Origin: Prevotella melaninogenica ATCC 25845 | GTDB taxonomy: Bacteria; Bacteroidota; Bacteroidia; Bacteroidales; Bacteroidaceae | Length of the DNA: 64,000 nucleotides | Direction: 5' to 3' | Assembly (NCBI RefSeq): GCF_000144405.1 | Contig: NC_014370.1 | Location: 1 to 64,000, forward strand | Position numbers and translations under genes: made by a program | The notes under the pieces: model-generated | What the model was told of the DNA's origin: nothing | The model's database searches: none | The model's input: only the letters and a program-made list of their open reading frames with translations | Shown here: positions 57,125 through 64,000 of the stretch, piece by piece | Layout: every line of letters starts with the position of its first letter | How positions within the stretch are numbered: the stretch's first letter is position 1

Positions 57125-58105
57125 ATGGATACTCTTTCACTCATAAAACAGCCGATTGAGACAGAATTAGGCGATTTCATCGACCTTTTTAATCATGCTC
57201 TCGACCACGAAGATGGCTTGTTGCGTACGGTTTTGAACCATATTAAGCAACGAGCAGGGAAGCGTATGCGTCCTATTCTCATCCTTCTGATGGCTAAGAA
57301 CTTTGGTAAGGTTTCTGAAGCAACACAGCATGCGGCTGTGGGATTGGAGCTTTTACATACGGCTTCACTTGTTCATGACGATGTCGTTGATGAGGCGGCT
57401 GCTCGCAGAGGACAGGCGAGTGTGAATGCTGATTATGATAATAAGGTGGCTGTGTTAGTGGGTGATTACGTGCTTTCAACTGCCTTACTTCATGTTAGTT
57501 ACACACACTCAGAGATTATTGTGCGTTACCTTGCAGAGTTAGGTCGTACGTTGAGTGATGGGGAAATCCTTCAGTTGTGGAATATTCAGAATAAGGAAAT
57601 CACCGAAGAGGTTTACTATAAAATCATTGAACGTAAGACAGCTGCGCTCTTTGAGTCATGTGCTGCTATTGGTGCAGAGTCGGCTAATGCAAGCGATGAG
57701 GAGGTAGAAGCGGCAAGACTCTTTGGTAAACACCTCGGAATTGTCTTCCAGATTCGTGATGATATCTTCGATTATTATGACTCTGAGGCTGAAATTGGTA
57801 AGCCAACGGGTAACGATATGGCTGAAGGAAAGCTCACTTTACCAATCATTTATGCGTTGAATTCGACGAAAAATGAGGAGATGCTTGCCTTAGCTCATAA
57901 GGTGAAAGCACACGAGGTGACCCGCGAAGATATCGATAAATTGGTAGAATTTGCTAAGGTAAGTGGCGGTATTGAATATGCTGAACGTCGTATGTGGGAC
58001 TTTCATGCTGAAGCACAGACTTTCCTTGATAAGTATGTTAAGGATGAGAGCATTCGTTCTGCTCTCCAGACTTACCTTGATTATGTAATTAAAAGGAAGA
58101 AGTAA
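57125..58105 (+). CDS. polyprenyl diphosphate synthase
   Basis: A 326-aa trans-prenyltransferase that extends allylic diphosphates with IPP. The first aspartate-rich motif is in LVHDDVVDEAAARRG and the second is QIRDDIFDYYD; both are intact. KRMRPILILL precedes them. The likely product is a long-chain diphosphate for menaquinone, but chain length is not readable with confidence. An ATG at 57092 would extend it by 11 residues. It is divergent from polA. Confidence 0.93.
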   Translation: MDTLSLIKQPIETELGDFIDLFNHALDHEDGLLRTVLNHIKQRAGKRMRPILILLMAKNFGKVSEATQHAAVGLELLHTASLVHDDVVDEAAARRGQASVNADYDNKVAVLVGDYVLSTALLHVSYTHSEIIVRYLAELGRTLSDGEILQLWNIQNKEITEEVYYKIIERKTAALFESCAAIGAESANASDEEVEAARLFGKHLGIVFQIRDDIFDYYDSEAEIGKPTGNDMAEGKLTLPIIYALNSTKNEEMLALAHKVKAHEVTREDIDKLVEFAKVSGGIEYAERRMWDFHAEAQTFLDKYVKDESIRSALQTYLDYVIKRKK

Positions 58106-58174
58106 TTGCACTTGTTTAGTGCTAAAAACTCCCTTTTCATCGTGAGATTGATTAATTTTTGTGATGATAACGAC

Positions 58175-58228
58175 AGTTTCTCTTTATGATGATGGTTTAT
58201 CCATCACATAAGGAGAAACTCTTTTTTT
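58175..58228 (+). terminator. terminator of the polyprenyl synthase gene
   Basis: AGTTTCTC…TATG (58175-58188) pairs with CATAAGGAGAAACT (58207-58220), followed by CTTTTTTT. Confidence 0.8.
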
Positions 58229-58725
58229 ATGTCTTTTATTGGCTTATTCTTTATCAATGGCATGCGTTGTTATGTTACATATTACTCGTGTTAAGGCTTA
58301 GCACCAATCGTGCGGAGCGTTCGCACATATGGTGCGGATGCCCCGCACCATATGTGTTTATGGTGTTTTACTTCACAATAATACTACTTATAGGTTATCT
58401 TTTGCCCTTATAACGATGGCTTTTGACTATAAGTTGATTGATTGATAGATACCATGTAAATACTGTTTATCTTATTATTTTGGAGTACTTATAGTTTTAT
58501 ATGACTACAAGAGATAATTTCCTGTGTTTATTTAATTTATATTTGTCTTTTTTCCTTGCTGTTTATTGTGTTTCTGGATGCTGTCTTTTCCTGCCTTTTC
58601 AATGAGATGCTTTGTAAATATAATCTATATAATATTCATAAATAGTCTATATTATGAGATTTATTTAAAATTGTCTTTCTTTTAACGAACAACAAATGAG
58701 AGATGTTTCAAGTGCAGATGCGGAA
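58229..58725. other. intergenic region with palindrome array F
   Basis: Array F occupies 58301-58357. The rest is AT-rich and I see no gene in it. Confidence 0.5.
58301..58357. repeat. GCAC..GTGC palindrome array F (22-bp period)
   Basis: Units are GCACCAATCGTGC (58301), GCACATATGGTGC (58323) and GCACCATATGTGT (58345). A degenerate half-unit precedes them near 58287. Confidence 0.9.
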
Positions 58726-58754
58726 AAAGGGACATACAAAGTGTATGCCCCTTA
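58726..58754 (-). terminator. terminator of deoC
   Basis: AAGGG-CATAC and GTATG-CCCTT form a 10-bp stem with one mismatch (58727-58753). On the minus strand it is followed by TTTTTCC. Confidence 0.7.
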
Positions 58755-58821
58755 TAGGTTACTTTTGTTTTATTTTATCTGTTTCAGCGTTTTAATTTTT
58801 TGTTACTGATGACAGAAGAGT

Positions 58822-59769
58822 TTAGAAGAACTTTGTCTCTGTACCAATGATTTCACTTAACAAGAGGTTGGTAAGACGGCTTGTACCCATGCGGAACCAG
58901 TAGTTTGTGAGCCATTTCTCGCCTAAGACCTCTTTAACAATGGTATAGTAGATTACTGCATCCATGACAGTATTGATGCCGCCAGCAGGCTTTAAACCTA
59001 TCTGTATACCTGTTTTCTCATAGTATTCCTTGATAGCTTGACACATAACATATACAGACTCTGGTGTTGCACTAATCTTCTCCTTACCTGTACTTGTCTT
59101 TATATAGTCGGCTCCTGCGTACATAGAGAGCAGGGATGCGGTCTTGATAGCACTTGCATTGCCAAGATCGCCAGTCTCAAGAATCACCTTCATAGGAACG
59201 TCTCCACACACTTGTTTAAGTTCGTTGATGGTGTCACATACGCCTTCGTAATCGCCTGAAAGGAACTTACCTACAGGCATAACGATGTCAATATGAGTAG
59301 CTCCGTCCTTGATTGCAAGTGCTGTCTCGATGGTTTTCACCTCCAAGAAAGTCTGTGAAGAAGGGAAGTTGCCTGTTACATTTGTAATGTCAACACCGTC
59401 TACTTCAAGACTGTCTGCCATCAACTTTGTGAAGCATGGGTAAGCACAGAGAGCTGCAACATGTGGTAAATCAGGGTATTCAGAGTCAAAACGGTTTACT
59501 TTCTCAACCATTTCTAATACCTTTTCTTCTGTGTCTGTTGTGCTAAGCGTAGTAAGCTCAACGCTGCCTAAGAGGAATTTCTTTACTTCAAGGTTGTCGT
59601 TCTCCGATACTTTTTCCGCAATAATCTTTGTTACGGCAGCCTTAACTTCCTCGTCAGTGATGTTGAGATTGTACTGTGATAAGGCTTGTTCGTACTCGCT
59701 TTTTTCGACGATTCCAACGGCTTTTTGTGCCTGGATGTCTTTTGAAACAGTGTCTTTAATTGTTCCCAT
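58822..59769 (-). CDS. deoC: deoxyribose-phosphate aldolase
   Basis: DeoC splits 2-deoxyribose 5-phosphate into glyceraldehyde 3-phosphate and acetaldehyde, feeding deoxynucleoside breakdown. The Schiff-base Lys224 lies in YIKTSTGK, and the second lysine block is GLKPAGGIN. At 315 aa it has a ~50-residue N-terminal extension over the E. coli enzyme. The early block VAALCAYPCFTKL is conserved. It is last in the mnmG-apt-uvrC-dtd-pyrophosphohydrolase-deoC series. Confidence 0.95.
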   Translation of the reverse strand: MGTIKDTVSKDIQAQKAVGIVEKSEYEQALSQYNLNITDEEVKAAVTKIIAEKVSENDNLEVKKFLLGSVELTTLSTTDTEEKVLEMVEKVNRFDSEYPDLPHVAALCAYPCFTKLMADSLEVDGVDITNVTGNFPSSQTFLEVKTIETALAIKDGATHIDIVMPVGKFLSGDYEGVCDTINELKQVCGDVPMKVILETGDLGNASAIKTASLLSMYAGADYIKTSTGKEKISATPESVYVMCQAIKEYYEKTGIQIGLKPAGGINTVMDAVIYYTIVKEVLGEKWLTNYWFRMGTSRLTNLLLSEIIGTETKFF

Positions 59770-59969
59770 GATTTGTTTTTATTATATTGTTTGTTTTTAT
59801 TTCTTTGTAGAGTGAGGGTAGGGGAGGAGCATACTTTTATTCTTGCCACTTCTGTTGACTATTTCTAAGTGTGAAGCATGGTCTTTTTCTGCTGTCATTT
59901 TACCCTCTATTTTCCTCCAAAATATCTTTTGTTTGAATATTATAGACTATTTTGTAATATTAAATAGTC

Positions 59970-60311
59970 TTATTTTAATTTAGGATTGTTCTTGTGTCTA
60001 TCCTTGTCGCGCTTGGTTTTCTTGTCAAAACTCTTCTGTAGTTCATCTGTGAGATTGACGCCAGTTTGGTTGGCAAGGCAGAGTAGAACCCATAGGACAT
60101 CAGCCATTTCTTCTCCTAAATTGGCTTTCTCACCCTCCTTAAAGCTCTGGTCTCCGTAAGTACGAGCCATTACACGAGCTAATTCTCCTACCTCTTCTGT
60201 GAGGCAAGCCATGTTGGTTAATTCGCTAAAATAGCGTACACCGTTTTCTTTTATCCATTTGTCAACGGCTTGTTGTGCTTCTTCTATTGTCATTGTTTCC
60301 GTTTTCCTCAT
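59970..60311 (-). CDS. MazG-like nucleotide pyrophosphohydrolase
   Basis: A 113-aa all-alpha NTP pyrophosphohydrolase. The metal-binding acidic helices are EEVGEL and GEEMADVLWVLLCLANQTG, which give the ExxE…ExxD pattern. Such small enzymes clean up non-canonical or excess nucleotides; the substrate here is unknown. A downstream Met at residue 7 is an alternative start. Confidence 0.88.
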   Translation of the reverse strand: MRKTETMTIEEAQQAVDKWIKENGVRYFSELTNMACLTEEVGELARVMARTYGDQSFKEGEKANLGEEMADVLWVLLCLANQTGVNLTDELQKSFDKKTKRDKDRHKNNPKLK

Positions 60312-60490
60312 TTGATTGTTACATGTTAAACGTAGGTTATTTGCAGCTAAAAAGCCTATATATGGTTATAGGCTCTGATAGCTTTAATGATAAAATATCA
60401 TCGATTTAATCGCTATTTTTGGCTGTTTATCAGGTTTCTAAGTACTTTAAAAGTGTTCTGTAAGGATGATTGATATGAACGTTATGTCGT

Positions 60491-60943
60491 CTATTCCTTA
60501 TTCTTTGTATCCATACAGATTGTTACAGGACCATCATTTAACAGTTCTACTTTCATATCTGCACCGAACTCTCCTGTGCCTACTGGTTTCCCCATAGCTT
60601 CGCTTAGAGCGTCACAGAAACGATTATAGAGTGGAATAGAGAGTTCGTGTGGGGCTGCATGAATCCAGCTTGGACGGTTCCCTTTCTTATAGCTTGCCAT
60701 CAGTGTAAACTGTGAAACAACGAGAATTTCGCCATTAATATCCATGATGCTTCGGTTCATTACGCCCATTTCATCGTCGAAAATACGCAAACCTATAATC
60801 TTCTTTACCAACCAGTTGATATCTTCTTCAGTATCGTCTTTACCAATACCTAATAGGATAAGGAATCCCATACCAATAGAAGACTTTACTTGCTGATTGA
60901 TAGTAACAGAGGCATGGCTAACACGTTGTATTACAATTCTCAT
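60491..60943 (-). CDS. dtd: D-aminoacyl-tRNA deacylase
   Basis: Dtd removes D-amino acids from mischarged tRNAs. The conserved motifs are SQFTLMA near residue 78 and NDGPVTI near the C-terminus. Start 60943 (MRIVIQRVSHASVTI) is preferred over 60958, which adds five residues not seen in the family. Length is 150 aa. Confidence 0.95.
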   Translation of the reverse strand: MRIVIQRVSHASVTINQQVKSSIGMGFLILLGIGKDDTEEDINWLVKKIIGLRIFDDEMGVMNRSIMDINGEILVVSQFTLMASYKKGNRPSWIHAAPHELSIPLYNRFCDALSEAMGKPVGTGEFGADMKVELLNDGPVTICMDTKNKE

Positions 60944-60974
60944 ATCGCAAATGTACAATATTTATTTTAATTAG

Positions 60975-62810
60975 TTACTGATTAGCGTGGAAATAATTAT
61001 AGACAATAGTTGCTTTGCTTGCTCCTATTACTTCTGTAAGTTCTTGTAAATCAGCTTCTTTTATGCGTTTTACTGTCTTCAGCTTCTTTAAAAGTGCATC
61101 CTTTGTCTTTGGTCCGATACCCTTTATATCGTCTAACTCGCTGTGTAGCTGTGCTTTAGAACGTTTGTCTCGATGGAAAGATATAGCATAACGGTGCACT
61201 TCGTCCTGTATCTGGGTAAGAACTTTGAAGAGTTCGCCCTTGATGTCGAGTGCTATTGTCTGCTGTGGGAAGCCGAAAAGAAGCTCGTTTGTGCGGTGAC
61301 GGTCGTCTTTGGCAAGTCCTGCAATCGGAATATTGAGGTGGAGTTCGTCTTCAACAACTTCTCTTACAACCTCCATTTGACCTTTTCCACCGTCGGTAAT
61401 GATGAGATCGGGTAGAGGAGTTCCTTCTTCTTGCATACGGCTGTAACGTCGTCTTACAACCTCCTGCATGGATGCATAGTCATCAGGACCTACAACAGTC
61501 TTGATGTTGTATTTGCGATAATCCTTCTTAGACGGCTTCATTCCTTTATATACTATGCAGCCAGCAACAGCGTCAGAACCTGAGATATTTGAATTATCGA
61601 AGCACTCTATGTGGTAAGGAAGCTTCGATAACTTCAGCTTATCTTGGAGTTCTCGCATTAAGCGTGTCTGTTTTTGTTCTGGATTTAGCTTTTCAGTCTG
61701 TTTTAATCGGTCGAACTTATACTGTTTAGCATTCATCTCAGAGAGTTCTAATAGATGATGTTTATCACCACGTTGTGGTATGAAGAATTCAGCACCCTTT
61801 ACTTTAAAATCAAGTTCAAAAGGTACGATAATCTCTTTTGCGGTACTATTAAAGCGTTCACGTATCTCTGGAATGGCCTCATTTAGCAACTCTTCATCGG
61901 ATTCATCGAGCTTTCTTTTGTATTCATAAGTAAAGCTTTGATTGATTGCACCATTAGTTACATGGATATAGTTAATAAACGCATTCTTTCTTGTGTCATC
62001 ACTTACAATAGTGAAAACATCAACATCTGTAATCGTATGGCTTACGATTTCGCTCTTTGCTGCGAAGTTATCGAGCGCTAAATAACGCTGTTTACATAAT
62101 TCAGCTTCCTCAAATCGCAATTCCTCCGCATATTTCTCCATTTTCTTTTTTAGGAGTTTCTGCACATCACGAGTATTCCCTTTTAATACTTCTCGTGCTT
62201 GTTTTATGGCTTCTTGATAATCTTCATAACTCTGTTTATTGATACATGGTGCTCCACAGTTATGTAAATGATACTCTAAGCAAGGCTTATATTTACCCTG
62301 TTCGATACCTTCTTTCGTAATAGGGAAGCGACAAGTGCGCGGTTTGTATACCTTCTTAATGATATCAAGAATCGCATACATACTTCCAATATGGCTATAT
62401 GGGCCATAAAAAGTACCATAACGTTTATTGATAGTACGTGTTTTGAATATACGTGGGAAATACTCATTCGTTACGCAAATACTTGGGTAAGTCTTACCAT
62501 CTTTCAGCAATACGTTGTATTTAGGCTTGTATTGCTTGATAAGTTGATTCTCTATAAGAAGTGCATCTTCTTCTGTTTTGACCACAGAATATGAAATGTC
62601 ATGAATCTTAGAAACCAATACCTTTGTTTTAAAACGGTCAACCTCTTTATGGAAATAGGAAGATACACGTCTTTTAAGGTTCTTCGCCTTGCCAACATAG
62701 ATGATTGTTTTCTCATTATCATAGAACTGATATGTGCCTGGTTTCTCAGGCATATTGAGTACAATGTTCTTAAGATATGCAGTTCGCTTCAAGTTATCTT
62801 CTTTATTCAT
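60975..62810 (-). CDS. uvrC: excinuclease ABC subunit C
   Basis: UvrC makes both incisions in nucleotide excision repair. A GIY-YIG domain is near the N-terminus (GTYQFYDNEKTIIYVGKAKNL). The UVR motif region is near 210-245. An RNase H-like C-terminal nuclease follows (FDNSNISGSDAVAGC, LIITDGGKGQM) and ends in a helix-hairpin-helix (LDDIKGIGPKTKDALLKKL). Start 62810 gives 611 aa. The ATG at 62933 would read through the palindrome array and the parS-like site, so I reject it. Confidence 0.95.
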   Translation of the reverse strand: MNKEDNLKRTAYLKNIVLNMPEKPGTYQFYDNEKTIIYVGKAKNLKRRVSSYFHKEVDRFKTKVLVSKIHDISYSVVKTEEDALLIENQLIKQYKPKYNVLLKDGKTYPSICVTNEYFPRIFKTRTINKRYGTFYGPYSHIGSMYAILDIIKKVYKPRTCRFPITKEGIEQGKYKPCLEYHLHNCGAPCINKQSYEDYQEAIKQAREVLKGNTRDVQKLLKKKMEKYAEELRFEEAELCKQRYLALDNFAAKSEIVSHTITDVDVFTIVSDDTRKNAFINYIHVTNGAINQSFTYEYKRKLDESDEELLNEAIPEIRERFNSTAKEIIVPFELDFKVKGAEFFIPQRGDKHHLLELSEMNAKQYKFDRLKQTEKLNPEQKQTRLMRELQDKLKLSKLPYHIECFDNSNISGSDAVAGCIVYKGMKPSKKDYRKYNIKTVVGPDDYASMQEVVRRRYSRMQEEGTPLPDLIITDGGKGQMEVVREVVEDELHLNIPIAGLAKDDRHRTNELLFGFPQQTIALDIKGELFKVLTQIQDEVHRYAISFHRDKRSKAQLHSELDDIKGIGPKTKDALLKKLKTVKRIKEADLQELTEVIGASKATIVYNYFHANQ

Positions 62811-62850
62811 TTTGCGTAACTCCTTTGTATAAAGGGCTTTTAAAGTGTTT

Positions 62851-62866
62851 TGTTTCACGTGGAACA
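62851..62866. other. parS-like site 1
   Basis: TGTTTCACGTGGAACA fits the ParB-binding consensus TGTTnCACGTGnAACA. It overlaps the first unit of array G by three bases. Confidence 0.7.
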
Positions 62867-62942
62867 CGAACGGTGCTTCACGTTGGCACATGTGGTGCTT
62901 CACGTTAGCACATATGGTGCTAAGGCTTGGCACGATAGTTCG
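62864..62942. repeat. GCAC..GTGC palindrome array G (4 units, 22-bp period)
   Basis: Units are ACACGAACGGTGC (62864), GCACATGTGGTGC (62886), GCACATATGGTGC (62908) and a degenerate GCACGATAGTTCG (62930). Confidence 0.9.
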
Positions 62943-63002
62943 TGACCAAATCTTGGTGTCGTAGTGATGGTTTACAAGCCTCGATAATGTACTTTTAAAG
63001 AA

Positions 63003-63037
63003 AAGAGGAGCGACCCTTTGTGTGGGTTACTCCTCTT
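63003..63037. terminator. terminator downstream of apt
   Basis: AAGAGGAG (63003-63010) and CTCCTCTT (63030-63037) enclose ACCC / GGGT. T-rich tails follow in both directions. Confidence 0.8.
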
Positions 63038-63114
63038 CTTTTTATTTTCATTTCGTTTCCTCTTTTCCATATAAAAAGGGTGGGGAGGAAAGATTTTTGT
63101 CACAGTCTTGCTGG

Positions 63115-63645
63115 TTAGAATTGGAGTAAAGAAGTAATTTCAATATCCTTATCGAACTGGTCACGACTGTTAGGAAATTCCGAATGGAGTTCGATAATGA
63201 AGTTGCAATACACCTTTTTAGGATTAAACTTCTTAACAAGGTCACATGCAGCCTTCATCGTTCCGCCAGTTGCAAGGAGGTCATCATGGAGCAAAACAAC
63301 GTCATTCTCGTTGATAGCATCCTTATGAATCTCGATTGTGTCTACGCCATATTCCTTCTGATAACTTTCCTGAATGGTCTCACAAGGAAGCTTACCAGGC
63401 TTACGGCAAAGTACGATACCAGCACCCAAACGAGTGGCAACGGCAGAAGACATGACGAAGCCACGACTCTCGATACCCACAATCTTGGTTACACCCTTAC
63501 CTTTGTAGAGATCAACCATCTCATCAGTAATTTCCTGAAGAGCTTCAGGTGACTTGAATAGGGTAGTCACATCACGGAAGTTAACACCCTTAATAGGCCA
63601 ATCCGGGATACATCTCAGGTTGTCTAATAATAGTTTTTTATTCAT
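63115..63645 (-). CDS. apt: adenine phosphoribosyltransferase
   Basis: Apt salvages adenine to AMP using PRPP. The PRPP-binding loop is VLLHDDLLATGGTM near residue 120. The GVNFRDVTTLFK block and IVGIESRGFVMSSAVATRLG are conserved. Length 176 aa is normal. It sits between two parS-like sites and upstream of uvrC. Confidence 0.96.
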   Translation of the reverse strand: MNKKLLLDNLRCIPDWPIKGVNFRDVTTLFKSPEALQEITDEMVDLYKGKGVTKIVGIESRGFVMSSAVATRLGAGIVLCRKPGKLPCETIQESYQKEYGVDTIEIHKDAINENDVVLLHDDLLATGGTMKAACDLVKKFNPKKVYCNFIIELHSEFPNSRDQFDKDIEITSLLQF

Positions 63646-63679
63646 TTTCAGTTTGTTATATAGTTTTGTTTTATACTAT

Positions 63680-63695
63680 TGTTTCACGTGAAACA
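63680..63695. other. parS site 2 (exact palindrome)
   Basis: TGTTTCACGTGAAACA is the canonical ParB-binding palindrome with no mismatch. It lies in the short gap between mnmG and apt. Confidence 0.85.
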
Positions 63696-63762
63696 GGTGT
63701 CTTTTTAACCTTTAGGGGTGTTCCTTTCATCCACGTGTTAGGACTTATTTGTCCAAAGAAAG

Positions 63763-64000
63763 TTATCTTCCCATGAGGACAAGCAGTACATTAATGTCGC
63801 TTGGGCTCACTCCTGGAATACGACTTGCTTGTGCGAGCGTCTCCGGTTGAATCTGTTCTAACTTCTGTCGGCACTCTGTCGAGAGGTCGTGTAGTTCACT
63901 ATACTTGAAGTGTCCTTTGATTTTAATGTCTTCAAGACGTCGCATTTTCTCAGCAAATACACGCTCACGATCGATATAGCCTTTGTACTTTAGCTTGATT
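63763..64000 (-). CDS. mnmG: tRNA uridine 5-carboxymethylaminomethyl modification enzyme, 3' part
   Basis: Only the C-terminal ~78 residues are in the window; the gene continues past base 64000. The block YKGYIDRERVFAEKMRRLED and the end PGVSPSDINVLLVLMGR are the typical MnmG (GidA) C-terminal domain, which binds MnmE and tRNA. MnmG with MnmE modifies wobble uridine 34. Its closeness to the parS sites fits the common location of mnmG near the origin. Confidence 0.93.
   Translation of the reverse strand, partial: IKLKYKGYIDRERVFAEKMRRLEDIKIKGHFKYSELHDLSTECRQKLEQIQPETLAQASRIPGVSPSDINVLLVLMGR

Larger units (their letters stand above)
62811..63002. other. intergenic region between apt and uvrC
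   Basis: It contains a parS-like site, palindrome array G and a hairpin (CACGA-TAGT-TCGTG, 62931-62944). Confidence 0.6.

Noticed and set aside
62811..62933. Upstream start for uvrC adding 41 residues
   Set aside because: The extension is translated from the palindrome array and the parS-like site, and is not UvrC-like.
8818..62942. CRISPR array for the evenly spaced repeats
   Set aside because: Units are 12-13 bp with 9-10 bp linkers and only three or four per site, far shorter than CRISPR repeats and spacers, and no cas gene is present.
1..64000. tRNA or rRNA genes
   Set aside because: I looked for T-arm GGTTCAAATCC-like words with matching acceptor stems and for rRNA sequence, and found none convincing.

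Overview
The window is a low-GC chromosomal segment from a Bacteroidota bacterium, most probably an oral Prevotella-like species. The grounds are: promoters of the TTTG-N19/20-TAnnTTTG type and no obvious Shine-Dalgarno sites, a long-form IspG, a PorZ-like type IX secretion protein, a Bacteroidales outer-membrane barrel receptor, a DUF6377 regulator, and the order mnmG-apt-uvrC-dtd-pyrophosphohydrolase-deoC. A secreted GH87 alpha-1,3-glucanase (mutanase) suggests life in dental plaque. The species cannot be fixed from the sequence alone.

Layout. 0-5 kb: GH87 mutanase and a membrane-anchored DUF6377 regulator. 5.7-8.5 kb (minus): acpP-fabF-rnc. 9.4-11.9 kb: DUF4254, a family 9 glycosyltransferase and a lipoprotein. 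12.3-16.1 kb: class Ia ribonucleotide reductase nrdA-nrdB, bracketed by AT-rich inverted repeats. 16.5-16.9 kb: a dense DnaA-box cluster that is a candidate oriC. 17-24 kb: DUF3108, ychF, lgt, a lipoprotein and mutS. 24-26 kb: an ECF sigma factor with a membrane partner. 26.5-28 kb: a compact retron (ncRNA plus a reverse transcriptase with a C-terminal membrane helix). 28-31.7 kb: pabB-pabC, a Rossmann protein and a LytS-type histidine kinase. 32-41 kb: ispG, purE, a PAP2 protein, rpoN and an outer-membrane receptor. 41-49.8 kb: leuS, a YitT protein, rdgB, a family 2 glycosyltransferase overlapping porZ, and an acyltransferase relic. 50-58 kb: a Big_5 lipoprotein, a GH3 protein, polA and a polyprenyl synthase. 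58.8-64 kb: deoC, a MazG-like protein, dtd, uvrC, apt and the 3' part of mnmG, with two parS-like sites around apt.

Most genes are housekeeping: DNA replication and repair (nrdAB, mutS, polA, uvrC, rdgB), fatty acids, folate, isoprenoids, purines, translation quality control, and cell envelope or secretion. The DnaA-box cluster, the parS sites and mnmG together suggest that the window is origin-proximal.

The two most unusual things are the retron and the intergenic DNA. Four unrelated repeat families (GCAC..GTGC palindromes, TTTTCATGAAAA palindromes, the GCCCTTTT elements and the mutS-downstream repeat) all repeat with a 22-bp period, which is close to two turns of B-DNA. Together they occupy fifteen intergenic sites.
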